56,502 nt of DNA from contig JAPLFS010000030.1 in assembly GCA_026390555.1 (NCBI GenBank), positions 1 to 56,502 on the forward strand, read 5' to 3'. The notes beneath the pieces are model-generated. The model saw only the letters and a list, made by a program, of their open reading frames with translations, ran no database searches and had not been told where the DNA came from. Shown one piece after another: positions 8,908 through 17,794 of the stretch. A program made the translations under genes and the position numbers. Positions within the stretch are counted from its first letter, which is position 1. Each line of letters starts with the position of its first letter. The stretch comes from Pseudomonadota bacterium (lineage in GTDB: Bacteria > Bdellovibrionota_C > UBA2361 > OMII01).

Positions 8908-9687
8908 ATGAAGATTGCACTGATCCAAACTGATATCGCCTGGAATGATCCTGCTAAGAATGTAGGGGCATGTACTGAACTAGCAATTCAAGCGGTCAGT
9001 CAAGGGGCGGAGCTCCTCATCTTTCCAGAGATGTTTACCTGTGGGTTCTCACTTCCAGAGGGCGAACTGGCTCAGGCTAGCGCCGCAAGCGGCCGCTCCT
9101 TTCTACTCTCAACTGCTAAAGAACATGCTGTCTTTACGGTCGGCTCACTTCCAGAGGTTAGCGCAGAGGGCGCGCTTTTCAACACCGCTTATCTCTATCG
9201 ACCAGATGGTTCGTTTGAAAGCTACCGCAAGATGCACCTCTTCTCCTACGGAGATGAAAGCCCCAGATACTCCCCCGGAGATCAAACCCTTTCGGTAGAG
9301 ATCGGTAACCTACGTTGCTCAATCTTTATCTGCTACGATCTGCGCTTCCCCGTTCCATTCCACCAACTCGCCTCAAAAACTGACCTATATATCGTTGTGG
9401 CTAATTGGCCCGCAGCGCGGCGCGAACATTGGCTTACGCTCCTAAAGGCGCGCGCCATCGAAAATCAAGCATTCGTTGCCGGCGTTAATCGTGTTGGTGA
9501 GGGTAATGGACTTCAGTATAGCGGTGATTCGGTGCTCTTTGCTCCCGATGGTAGCGCTCTTACAGAGCTCTCCTCAGCTCAATCCGCAATCGTACACGAG
9601 CTAGATCTAAATCAGCTCTTATCGTTGAGAGAGAGATTTCCTGTGCTCCGAGATCGACGTTCAGATCTATATGAAAAGTTGTCGTAA
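8908..9687 (+). CDS. Nitrilase-superfamily omega-amidase (YafV/NIT2-like)
   Basis: Omega-amidases hydrolyse 2-oxoglutaramate or 2-oxosuccinamate, repairing the products of glutamine transamination and of methionine salvage. The 259-residue protein shows the nitrilase triad: E41 in FPEMFTCGF, K108 in SYRKMHLFSYGDE, and C142 in FICYDLRFP. The pattern YRKMHLFSYGDE...Y.PG and the length resemble YafV/NIT2 more than other nitrilase branches. I chose the ATG at 8908 rather than an in-frame start 25 codons upstream. That upstream extension is repeat sequence, and MKIALIQTDIAW is the normal N-terminus. Translation initiation may be affected by the repeat hairpin directly upstream. Confidence 0.88.
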   Translation: MKIALIQTDIAWNDPAKNVGACTELAIQAVSQGAELLIFPEMFTCGFSLPEGELAQASAASGRSFLLSTAKEHAVFTVGSLPEVSAEGALFNTAYLYRPDGSFESYRKMHLFSYGDESPRYSPGDQTLSVEIGNLRCSIFICYDLRFPVPFHQLASKTDLYIVVANWPAARREHWLTLLKARAIENQAFVAGVNRVGEGNGLQYSGDSVLFAPDGSALTELSSAQSAIVHELDLNQLLSLRERFPVLRDRRSDLYEKLS

Positions 9688-9733
9688 TGGTTACCACAAA
9701 AACCACTCACCCTACCCCCCTTTCATGGAAAGG

Positions 9734-9918
9734 GGTTCCTCATCCAATAAGTGTGGGTGGGAAGCTACTGGATGATGGCATAACTATGGGCGGCAGTTGG
9801 AAGAAAAGCCGGTCGAAGAATGTAAGATAATGGATGCTGAATCCCTACGCCGGAACGTGAACCGCTTCCCGCGCAGGGGTTTTCCAACTAATGTACCCAC
9901 ACTTATCGGTGAGGAACC
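9734..9918. repeat. Family B repeat remnant bounded by inverted repeats
   Basis: The left end GGTTCCTCATCCAATAAGTG (from 9734) is matched in inverse at 9895-9918 (ACCCACACTTAT then GGTGAGGAACC). This gives an imperfect terminal inverted repeat of about 25 bp around a 185-bp unit. The stretch 9851-9918 is homologous to the right half of the copy at 9969-10078, except that the 19-bp segment GGAACGTGAACCGCTTCCC is inverted within otherwise collinear flanks. It lies between the convergent omega-amidase and spoVR genes. No coding remnant can be assigned. Confidence 0.65.
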
Positions 9919-9968
9919 AAAACTCCTACGAGTTTTTTGAGCAGCTTGACGGCCATGCTGTCAAAGCT

Positions 9969-10078
9969 GGTTTTTAAGGGTTAACCGGTATCGGAGCGGG
10001 AGCAGGTAACGGGAAGCGGTTCACGTTCCCGCGCAGGGGTTTTCCATCTAATGTACCCACACTTATAGGTGAGGAACC
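9969..10078 (-). repeat. Family B 109-bp repeat, inverted single copy
   Basis: On the minus strand this unit matches the tandem units at 54177-54285 and 54286-54394 over essentially full length. It starts with GGTTCCTCACC and ends with GGTTAACCCTTAAAAACC. Differences are a few substitutions. It is GC-rich and palindromic in parts (GCGCGGGAACG, GGGAAGCGGTTC). Within the 484-bp gap 9688-10171 nothing else is visible, apart from possible termination signals for the two facing genes. Confidence 0.8.
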
Positions 10079-10171
10079 CGTTTCTTTGGCCCCTCATCCA
10101 AGCCCCTTACGGCACAAGATTCTAGGCTCTATTCTAGCCCCATATTTTATGGAGAATACTCTGTAGCTGCG

Positions 10172-11629
10172 CTATATCCGCTCAATCTTTAGCGACTCGC
10201 CAACGAGCTTAAGGAGTGATCCTTTGCCGTTAATACTTGTTTCAAGCACGACGTCCTTCTCCCATAACTTGGCCACATGCCGCAGGGTTTGCTCCGCGTA
10301 CTCTAGTTGTAGATCTCGACTGTCGTGGTAGTGCTTAAGGTACAGGATTCTGTTCTTACCGAAATCTGCATCCTCCACCTTAATACATGGAATAGATCCG
10401 GTGCCCACACTCTTAATAAGGGTCTCGCGCATATCCTTCCAACTCCCCTCATCAGCAACCTTCGTTACGATCCGCTCCTTGCCACGGCGCTCATGCTGAA
10501 AGAGGTTAAGCTCCTCCATAATATCGCGTGTAAGAAAGCGCCTGAGGAAGGATTGATCACGATCCGCCTCACGAACCTCAAAGATCTTTCGTCTGCCTGG
10601 GGTATCGTTCTCATCCTGGCCCTCTGTTTTTACGGGAGGCGCGCTATCATCCCACTCGCGCCCGGTTTCCCCTGCATTCCAGCGCCGCTCAATTTCATGC
10701 CACAGTACAAACCCTAAATGGTATGGATTGAGCCCGCCAGGATGTGGGCGTAGCACCTGATTATGGCGCACAAGAAACTCAAGATGCATACCCTGCGGCA
10801 ACTTAAGTTCGTTTAAGAGCTTATGATGCCAATAGCTGGCCCAGCCCTCATTCATGATCTTTGTCTCCATCTGGGGCATGAAGTAGCGGGTCTGATTATC
10901 TACAATCTGAAGGATGTCTTTCTTCCACTCACTCAGGTAGGGATTATACTTAGCGATAAACTGCAGTAAATTCTCCTGGGGTTCTATCGGAGTTTTGGAA
11001 AGATCCGGCGCGATATACTGTTGTGGTGTATGAATCTCTCGCCAAGGATCGGGGGTGCGCTGCGCACGCTCCCAGGCCGCCGTGCGCTGCTCCTCCTCTG
11101 AAAGCTGCTGAATTGCAAGATTACGCGATCGTTGATAGCAAACAGCATGCGCATGATCGAGAACAGCCTCAACCTGCTCAACTCCAATTGAGGGATCCTC
11201 CATATAGCCGCTAATGCGCCTGGCCTGATTCTTAAAGGTCTCAAGCACGTGGTGCGCCTCTGTGCCGGATGTAAATGTAAAGTTATTGGCGAAAAAATCG
11301 TTATGCCCATAGACGTGCGCAATAGTGAGAACCTGCAGCAGTAAGGTATTATCCCGCATCAGATACGCTAGACAGGGATTAGAGTTGATCACCATCTCGT
11401 AGGGAAGACCCGACACTCCGTAGTCATACATGGTCTTTTGTCGCTCGTAAGATTTACCGTACGACCAATGTGGATAGTGCGACGGCATGCCGGTATACGC
11501 CATGTATCCAAGCATCTCATTGTGATCGCAGATCTCGAACTCCTGCGGATAGCAACGCAGCCCAAAACGCTCTACAAGCGCCTTAATTTTCTCATCCCAC
11601 TCTGCAAGCTCTTCTACGTTAAATGACAT
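10172..11629 (-). CDS. SpoVR family protein
   Basis: This 485-residue protein belongs to the SpoVR/YcgB family. The family is named for a Bacillus spore-cortex gene but is widespread in non-sporulating bacteria, where it travels with prkA and yeaH. Characteristic blocks include MAYTGMPSHYPHWSYGK, YDYGVSGLPYEMVINSNPCLAYL, MNEGWASYWHH and NPYHLGFVLWHEIERR. The conserved His/Glu residues in these blocks hint at metal binding, but the biochemical activity is unknown. It is the last gene of a minus-strand operon, with only 6 bp separating it from the vWA gene upstream. Expression in stationary phase or under starvation is typical of this operon elsewhere and is inferred here. Confidence 0.95.
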   Translation of the reverse strand: MSFNVEELAEWDEKIKALVERFGLRCYPQEFEICDHNEMLGYMAYTGMPSHYPHWSYGKSYERQKTMYDYGVSGLPYEMVINSNPCLAYLMRDNTLLLQVLTIAHVYGHNDFFANNFTFTSGTEAHHVLETFKNQARRISGYMEDPSIGVEQVEAVLDHAHAVCYQRSRNLAIQQLSEEEQRTAAWERAQRTPDPWREIHTPQQYIAPDLSKTPIEPQENLLQFIAKYNPYLSEWKKDILQIVDNQTRYFMPQMETKIMNEGWASYWHHKLLNELKLPQGMHLEFLVRHNQVLRPHPGGLNPYHLGFVLWHEIERRWNAGETGREWDDSAPPVKTEGQDENDTPGRRKIFEVREADRDQSFLRRFLTRDIMEELNLFQHERRGKERIVTKVADEGSWKDMRETLIKSVGTGSIPCIKVEDADFGKNRILYLKHYHDSRDLQLEYAEQTLRHVAKLWEKDVVLETSINGKGSLLKLVGESLKIERI

Positions 11630-11635
11630 AAGCTC

Positions 11636-12868
11636 CTACGGTGCAGCCGATGCGGCGCCTTCACTTTCACCAAAGACCTTACCGTGCGCCGAAACGCCGC
11701 TGGCCCTGTCCTTCATAAGAAAGCTCCTAAAGCCCTCCCAGAGGTCCTCTTTCTTCTCAATTGTTATCATGTGAAAGTTCGGTGCCTTAATCTGACCAAA
11801 CACCTCCAGCATGCTGCCGCTGTAATAAGCGCTTCCAGAGGGCTTAATCTCTCCATACCCGAAGAGGTTACAGACCTTACAAAGCTCCTCTGCTGCTTGC
11901 AGCGCACGCTCGTTATCTGAGTAGAAGTTATCACCATCCGAGCAGTGAAACGCATAGATGTTCCATAGCGAGGGGTGATACCTATCGTTGATAATATCAA
12001 GAGCCTTACGATAGCCAGAGGAGATATAGGTTCCTCCAGATTCTACCTTATGGAAGAAGTCCCCCTCGGTAACCTCCTTGGCTTCAGTATGGTGCGCGAT
12101 AAATACGACCTCTACATTCGTGTATTTCTGCCGTACGAATTGAAACAGAAGAAAATAGAAACTTCTCGCTAGGTACTTCTTTACGGTCCCCATCGAGCCC
12201 GATGTATCCATGATACAGAACACCACCGCGTTTGAGGTCTCTTTACTAGTTGGCGCGATATGGAAGTAGCTCATATCGTCCTTATGGAATGGAAAGCGCT
12301 GCTCCTCATCCTCCATATCGATTTCGCGACTGCCCTTAATGGCGCGCAATCGCCGCACCCGGTTACGAGCCGTGGCGCGTTTGTCGAGGCGTGGTTTGAT
12401 TCCTGCTTTTCTGTGCCCTTTGCGCTTACGAGCATCATCTGAGATGATCTCTTTAAGGGATTTCTTCTCAAGCTCTGGCAGCTCAAGATCGTCGAACATA
12501 ATAGCGATTAGCTCCTCTAGGGTGATATCGGTTTCAAACGCGTCGACACCAGCCTGACTACCGGCGCCCTGCCCTGGTCCCTGCCCCTCCTGTCCAGAAT
12601 CGACCACATCACCAGGCTTCTGATTGCCATCTCCCTGAGCTGCTCCAGGAGAGTTATCGCCATATATAAAGCGATACTCCTTTATGGAGCGGATCGGCAC
12701 CTTGATGATCTTGTCTCTATCGCGGCCAATAATCGACTCTTCAGCGAGAATATCGCCGATATTATCGCGAATAGAGTCCTTAATCTTCTGGCGATGCCTG
12801 AGGCGATCGCGCGCGCTCCTGTCAGAGCGCTGAGATGTTGGCGTGTAAGATCTAAAGATCGTGGACAT
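11636..12868 (-). CDS. YeaH/DUF444 family vWA-like protein
   Basis: This 410-residue member of the YeaH/YhbH family has a charged, basic N-terminal half: SDRSARDRLRHRQKIKDSIR, then a Gly/Gln-rich linker at residues ~73-107. The C-terminal half is a von Willebrand A-like fold with a MIDAS-type motif, MDTSGSMG (D221, S223, S225). The VFIAHHTEAKEV and FHCSDGDNFYSDN segments fit this family. It sits between prkA and spoVR with short spacers (28 and 6 bp). The probable role is as a partner or target of the PrkA kinase in a stress response. No enzymatic function is established. Confidence 0.93.
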   Translation of the reverse strand: MSTIFRSYTPTSQRSDRSARDRLRHRQKIKDSIRDNIGDILAEESIIGRDRDKIIKVPIRSIKEYRFIYGDNSPGAAQGDGNQKPGDVVDSGQEGQGPGQGAGSQAGVDAFETDITLEELIAIMFDDLELPELEKKSLKEIISDDARKRKGHRKAGIKPRLDKRATARNRVRRLRAIKGSREIDMEDEEQRFPFHKDDMSYFHIAPTSKETSNAVVFCIMDTSGSMGTVKKYLARSFYFLLFQFVRQKYTNVEVVFIAHHTEAKEVTEGDFFHKVESGGTYISSGYRKALDIINDRYHPSLWNIYAFHCSDGDNFYSDNERALQAAEELCKVCNLFGYGEIKPSGSAYYSGSMLEVFGQIKAPNFHMITIEKKEDLWEGFRSFLMKDRASGVSAHGKVFGESEGAASAAP

Positions 12869-12896
12869 CAGCTATGCGAGTCCTCTCTATGCCTTG

Positions 12897-14837
12897 CTAA
12901 TCTTTCCAGAGGTTGTTAGCAGCGTACTTCAAAATGATATCCACGCAGCTTGCTGGATATCCATTCTTCATAAGTTGCTCAACCATGCGGCCATATTTCT
13001 TGTACTGCTCATCATCACGGGTGCGAGCTTTGGTGATGATTCGAGAAACATCTCGAACGCTCGCCATAAGCTTCTTCTCAATCGCCTCCTTCAGAGGCTC
13101 GTAGCTCTCGTAGCATACCTTCTCGTTACGACGCCCAGCAGACCACAGGAAGGCGATCACCTCCTGTCGGAATCCATCACACGCCGTACCGATAATGGCT
13201 ATCTGCTCCTCAATCGACTTCATAAAGCCTTCATCGGGCTCAAGCACCTCGCCGGTACTGCGGTCTTTAAACTTCTTCTTAGTTACATAAGACTCGGCGT
13301 GATCGAGGTAGTTCTGAAAGAGCGACTCTGCCTGCTCCTGATAGGAGTAAACAAAGGCCTTGGTAATCTCTTTTTCAAGCACCTCAAGATACTCTTTGTG
13401 CAGGGTATCCTGCAGGAATTCGAGATAGCGCTTCTTAACATCGTCCGCGAAGTCGCCCTCTTTTACCATTTGAACGAGGGACTCTCGTACCGAGATGGGA
13501 TGAATCGCGTTGATCTCCATATTATCAGAGAGCGCGTTATCGAGCGCCTTCATAATAAATCGGGTTGAGATACCGTTCATGCCCTCGCTCTTTGCTTCCT
13601 CACGTAACTCAATGACATCGATCTTCTTAGTCTTACCCTTCTCAACGACCTCTTCTCCGTTGTAGAGCTTGAGCTTCGTCATAAGATCGCATTTGTTAGT
13701 TGGCTCTAACCTGGAGAGGATCGCAAACATAGAGACGAGCTCAATCGTATGCGGCGCTATGTCAGCAGTAAACTGAGATTGGCGAATAATTTTCTTGTAG
13801 ATCTTGACCTCTTCAGAGAGCCGCAAATTGTACGGAACCTTCACGGTTACAATACGGTCAAGGATAGCTTCATTAGTGTGGTCGCTTTTAAACTTCTTCC
13901 ACTCGGCCTCGTTTGAATGCGCTAGGATGCAGGTATCGACATAGATCATGCCGTGCCGCCCTGGTGCTGGAATTGACTTCTCCTGTGTGGCCGTAATCAT
14001 CGCATGCAGGTACTCGGTCTCGTTCTTAAATACCTCGATAAACTCAACCATGCCGCGATTACCGACGTTCAAAGCTCCCGATAGGTCTAGAACACGTGGG
14101 TCGCCCTCTGAATATAGATCGAGTTTTGAAATATCCTCGCCGCCAATAAGCACGCTGGTATCCTGGTTATTGGGATCTACCGGAGGAACAACCCCGATGC
14201 CCCGTTTTGCGCGGATACTGAGCTCAAACGTTTTAACGGGAACATCCTCCCATTTGCCCTGGAAATCTTCTTTCAGTCGGTAACGACAAACTGGACAGAG
14301 GTCGCCCTCGATCTCAACACCGAGCATCTTTGAGAACTCCTTGCGTAGATGCCGCGGTACTAGATGCAGCGGCTCCTCGTACATCGGGCACCCCTCAATC
14401 GCAAAGATCGGCTCAAGCTGCTCTAACCCCTTTTTGATCCTCTCAACAAGGGAGCTCTTTCCTGAGCCCACCGGCCCAACTAGATAAAGCACCTGACGAC
14501 TCTCCTCTCCCTTAAGAGAGGCGGAGTGAAAGTAACGCACGATTTGGTTAATTGTCTTCTCCATGCCGAAAAATTCGTCGGCAAAGAAATTAAATACTTT
14601 GAGTTTCTCGCCCTTAAATATGCGCTTGAGACGGGGGTTCTGTTCGAGATCGACCTCGACCATGCCCTGCTCAGAGATCATGTCATAGAGTCGTTTGTGA
14701 GAGAGTTTATGACCCGTCGGGCTCTCGCGTACCTGCTCAAGATACTCGAGCATGTTTCCCTTCCATGCTGATTTTTTGCGAATCTCTCGATCTTCCTGAA
14801 TAAGTTTTTGAAAGTCATTATTGTTATCGCTGCTCAT
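12897..14837 (-). CDS. prkA: PrkA-type AAA+ serine protein kinase
   Basis: This 646-residue protein is the first gene of the prkA-yeaH-spoVR operon. The PrkA AAA domain contains Walker A GPVGSGKSS (121-129) and the family signature IYVDTCILAHSNEAEWKKF. The C-terminal PrkA domain contains NKCDLMTKLKLYNGEE. A CPVCRYRL Cys pair near residue 190 may be part of a zinc-binding insert. Family members phosphorylate proteins on serine and are tied to nitrogen starvation or sporulation responses. Both kinase and protease-like activities have been reported in relatives, so the activity here is inferred. The ATG is preceded by a strong GAGGAGAAGG ribosome-binding site, suggesting high expression. Confidence 0.95.
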   Translation of the reverse strand: MSSDNNNDFQKLIQEDREIRKKSAWKGNMLEYLEQVRESPTGHKLSHKRLYDMISEQGMVEVDLEQNPRLKRIFKGEKLKVFNFFADEFFGMEKTINQIVRYFHSASLKGEESRQVLYLVGPVGSGKSSLVERIKKGLEQLEPIFAIEGCPMYEEPLHLVPRHLRKEFSKMLGVEIEGDLCPVCRYRLKEDFQGKWEDVPVKTFELSIRAKRGIGVVPPVDPNNQDTSVLIGGEDISKLDLYSEGDPRVLDLSGALNVGNRGMVEFIEVFKNETEYLHAMITATQEKSIPAPGRHGMIYVDTCILAHSNEAEWKKFKSDHTNEAILDRIVTVKVPYNLRLSEEVKIYKKIIRQSQFTADIAPHTIELVSMFAILSRLEPTNKCDLMTKLKLYNGEEVVEKGKTKKIDVIELREEAKSEGMNGISTRFIMKALDNALSDNMEINAIHPISVRESLVQMVKEGDFADDVKKRYLEFLQDTLHKEYLEVLEKEITKAFVYSYQEQAESLFQNYLDHAESYVTKKKFKDRSTGEVLEPDEGFMKSIEEQIAIIGTACDGFRQEVIAFLWSAGRRNEKVCYESYEPLKEAIEKKLMASVRDVSRIITKARTRDDEQYKKYGRMVEQLMKNGYPASCVDIILKYAANNLWKD

Positions 14838-15273
14838 TGAACCTTCTCCTCAAATTCTTGAGACGCCTTAGCTCTAGGGTAATCGATCTGCGCCTTAACC
14901 GACAATCGGAATAACCTGGGGGTATCCGACCACCTAAGATAGCTTTGTGCCTCTTGTTTTGATGCCCAAAGACCCTAATTGGATGGCCTAGTAGGTTATT
15001 TCGGTAGAAAAGCTGCTTATCTTTAGGAAAAGTCGCTAAATTCCTCCATAATCAAACTCAATCGCAGAAAGAGGGTAAGCTCACCTTCACTGCACTTACC
15101 CGTTGGAATCCACCCTGAGTAATCTGCCTAATCTGGCGAACTGTCTAACTTCGCATAAAACTTGCCCCTATAGTCGCCAATTTAGTGACGCCGTTCCATT
15201 GTTATCGAGATGCCGTATCTATAATCTTGGTGCCTCTGCATTGAGTGCAAGCGTTTAGAAGTATACACTTTCT
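14838..15273. other. Intergenic region upstream of prkA and purL
   Basis: Between divergent prkA and purL there are 679 bp. The first ~435 bp carry no coding signal, no strong hairpin with a T-run, and no recognised riboswitch. The prkA promoter should lie here. The remainder is the family A repeat at 15274-15488 and a short purL leader. Confidence 0.5.
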
Positions 15274-15488
15274 GTAACTAGTCAGCATATTACAGAAATA
15301 TTCGCATACGGTAATGACACTCAATAGCCCCTCAGGGGTCGATTTGCGGAGCAAATCGGGGGTGATAACATTAACTGGTCACAAAATCTGCCGTCCCTGA
15401 TCAGGGGACGACCAATCGAATTATCTATGAAACTTCGCCGTAATTTCAGTAGCTTGAATCGCGACATTAAACTACGGTGACCAGTTAC
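15274..15488 (+). repeat. Family A structured repeat (GG subtype) upstream of purL
   Basis: The element begins with GTAACTAGTCA and ends with GTGACCAGTTAC. The inner unit 15372-15487 (116 bp) has perfect 11-bp inverted repeats, TAACTGGTCAC/GTGACCAGTTA. It matches the reverse complement of 40467-40582 with only 4 mismatches in 116 bp. The left half contains CCCCT-C-AGGGG, ATTTGCGGAGCAAAT and GGGGGTGATAACA. The inner unit contains the palindrome-like GTCCCTGATCAGGGGAC. No transposase is present. It ends 28 bp before the purL start. Confidence 0.85.
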
Positions 15489-15516
15489 CACTTTCCGTGT
15501 TTTTAGGAGTCCGACT

Positions 15517-17793
15517 ATGAGTAGTATCCCGTTGAGTGATATCCCCACGTGGAAGCGCGTTGCGACGGCTGCTGATGCCACGCAGCACGGCCTAAGACAA
15601 AACGAATTTGAAGCGGTTACCAAGGCGCTAGGACGTGCCATCAATATAGTGGAGCTCGGTATCTGCTCGGCTCTTTTTTCAGAACACTGTTCATACAAGA
15701 GTACCAAGGTTCATCTCCGCACACTGCCAACAAAGGGAGCACGGGTTATAGTAGGCCCCGGCGAAAATGCATGTGTAGTCGACATCGGTGATAATGAGGC
15801 CGTTGTCTTTAAAGTTGAGAGTCATAACCACCCTTCGTTTATCGAGCCGTTTCAGGGTGCCGCAACCGGCGTGGGTGGAATTCTGCGTGATATTTTTACG
15901 ATGGGGGCGCGTCCGATAGCGCTCTTAAATTCATTGCGCTTCGGCGACCCCGCTCTCGCTAAGAGTCGCTACTTACTGCGTCGTGCTGTAAACGGTATCG
16001 GATTTTACGGCAACTGCATGGGTATTCCAACCGTAGGTGGCGAGCTCTCCTTTCACCCATCCTTTAACGGCAACTGCCTCGTTAACGCATTTGCGCTCGG
16101 AACGGTAAAGCAGGATGAGGTATTTCTCGGTAAGGCCGCTGGTGTTGGCAACGTCGTGCTTTACGTCGGATCAAAGACCGGGCGCGATGGTATACATGGT
16201 GCGAGCATGTCCTCTGAAGCTTTCGGTGATGATTCCGAGGCTAAGCGCCCAACCGTTCAGGTTGGCGATCCATTTCAGGAGAAGCTGTTGCTTGAGGCCT
16301 GCCTTGAGGCTTTTAAGAGCGGTCGCGTTGTCGGTGTTCAGGACATGGGTGCAGCTGGACTTACGAGCTCCTCCTTTGAGATGGCCGATCGCGGCGGTAA
16401 CGGTGTCAGGATGCATCTAGACCGAGTACCGCAGCGCGAGAGCGGGATGAACCCGTACGAGATTATGTTGTCCGAGTCTCAGGAGCGGATGCTCTTTATC
16501 GTTGAGGCTGGGTACGAGTCGACCTTAATCGAAATATTCAACCGCTGGGAGCTTGATGCCGTTGCCATCGGTGAGGTTATTACGGAGGGTAACGTTGAGC
16601 TGTACTGGCATGCAGAGCTTGTCTCATCCATACCGGCGCATCTTCTTACCAGTGCGGTGCCTGAGTATAACTGGCCTAGCATAGAGCCATCAGATAAATC
16701 GCTTACTGCGCAGATCGAGCTTGCCTCTCTACCGCTTCCACAAGATCTCGCGCACACATGGCTAACGTTATTAGAAGATCCGAACCTGTGCTCACGTCAC
16801 GCCGTCTATAATCAATACGACTCAACGGTTAGGGGTGACACCGTTGTTCATCCGGGGAGCGATGCCGGGGTAGTTCGTCTTAAGTCCTCGAGTGGTCGTG
16901 AAAAAGGAATCGCGATCTCACTTGATTGCAACTCGCGCTACTGCGCTATCGATGCTCAGCGTGGTACGGCGCTCTCGCTGGCGGAGGGGTGTCGAAATAT
17001 CGCGGCAACCGGTGCCACTCCGATCGGCATCTCGGATTGTTTAAATATGCCGAGCCCTGAGAATCCAGAAACGATGTGGCAGATAGCACACAGCATCGCA
17101 GGTCTTGGAGAGGCTGCGCGGGCCTTCGATATCCCGGTCGTAAGTGGTAACGTGAGTCTTTACAATCAAACTCGTAGTCAGGGGCAAACTCACGACCAGG
17201 GCATTCAGCCCACACCTTTACTGGCTGTGGTTGGACTTCTTGATGATGTGAGCAGGGCGCGCCCCGCTCAGTTTAACGCCCCCCTGGACGTTGTATTTCT
17301 GATAGGCACGACCTCAGAGAACGATCTCGGGGGCAGCGCCTACCTAGCTCAGATACATAAGATAGAGAAAGGTGCCCTACCCGCCCTGGATTACGCCCTT
17401 GAGCAGCGCACCTGTAACTGCGTCCGTAAGTTGATTGCACAGGAGCTTTTAGTTTCGTGCCACGACATCTCTCAGGGTGGGCTAGCTTTAGCCCTTGCTG
17501 AGAGTTGCTTTAAGGATTACGAAGCACCCCTTGGTGTTTCGTTAGAGCTCTTTCAAAAAAACCAACGCCCAGACGTTACGCTCTTTGCAGAGAGTGGTGC
17601 GCGCTTTCTTGTAAGCGTCTCACCAAAGGACGCTGCCACTGTACGTAGCGTTATAGCAGCAGCGGGGCTTACTATCTCAGGTGAGGGGGTTGTTGGGGGC
17701 TCGCTAATAAATATTGAGGGGGTCGCTCAGATCCCTAAAGATACTGCGTTTAAGTGCTGGTTTAATGGGCTAGATCAACTCTTTGAGGCATAA
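15517..17793 (+). CDS. purL: Phosphoribosylformylglycinamidine synthase, small-type PurL subunit
   Basis: PurL catalyses the ATP-dependent fourth step of de novo purine synthesis, converting FGAR to FGAM. The 758-residue length indicates the small (Gram-positive/archaeal) type that needs separate PurS and PurQ subunits; neither is in this window. Family blocks include the early [64 protein letters not shown], and [11 protein letters not shown] in the second half. AGGAG lies 8 nt before the ATG. purF follows 1 bp after the stop codon, so the two are one transcription unit. A family A repeat lies in the 5' leader. Confidence 0.97.
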   Translation: MSSIPLSDIPTWKRVATAADATQHGLRQNEFEAVTKALGRAINIVELGICSALFSEHCSYKSTKVHLRTLPTKGARVIVGPGENACVVDIGDNEAVVFKVESHNHPSFIEPFQGAATGVGGILRDIFTMGARPIALLNSLRFGDPALAKSRYLLRRAVNGIGFYGNCMGIPTVGGELSFHPSFNGNCLVNAFALGTVKQDEVFLGKAAGVGNVVLYVGSKTGRDGIHGASMSSEAFGDDSEAKRPTVQVGDPFQEKLLLEACLEAFKSGRVVGVQDMGAAGLTSSSFEMADRGGNGVRMHLDRVPQRESGMNPYEIMLSESQERMLFIVEAGYESTLIEIFNRWELDAVAIGEVITEGNVELYWHAELVSSIPAHLLTSAVPEYNWPSIEPSDKSLTAQIELASLPLPQDLAHTWLTLLEDPNLCSRHAVYNQYDSTVRGDTVVHPGSDAGVVRLKSSSGREKGIAISLDCNSRYCAIDAQRGTALSLAEGCRNIAATGATPIGISDCLNMPSPENPETMWQIAHSIAGLGEAARAFDIPVVSGNVSLYNQTRSQGQTHDQGIQPTPLLAVVGLLDDVSRARPAQFNAPLDVVFLIGTTSENDLGGSAYLAQIHKIEKGALPALDYALEQRTCNCVRKLIAQELLVSCHDISQGGLALALAESCFKDYEAPLGVSLELFQKNQRPDVTLFAESGARFLVSVSPKDAATVRSVIAAAGLTISGEGVVGGSLINIEGVAQIPKDTAFKCWFNGLDQLFEA

Positions 17794-17794
17794 G

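Noticed and set aside
9760-9850. Remnant of a transposase gene between family B ends
   Set aside because: Short readable stretches exist, but none shows a recognisable transposase motif.
12861-13568. Open frame of 235 codons on the plus strand
   Set aside because: It lies wholly opposite prkA, whose protein family is certain, and has no family-like sequence.
15274-15488. Purine-type riboswitch before purL
   Set aside because: The sequence is a dispersed repeat with near-identical copies before unrelated genes, and lacks a recognisable purine or PRPP aptamer pattern.
17783-17794. Earlier TTG start for purF
   Set aside because: It would put four residues before the Met that gives the usual propeptide ahead of the nucleophile Cys11.
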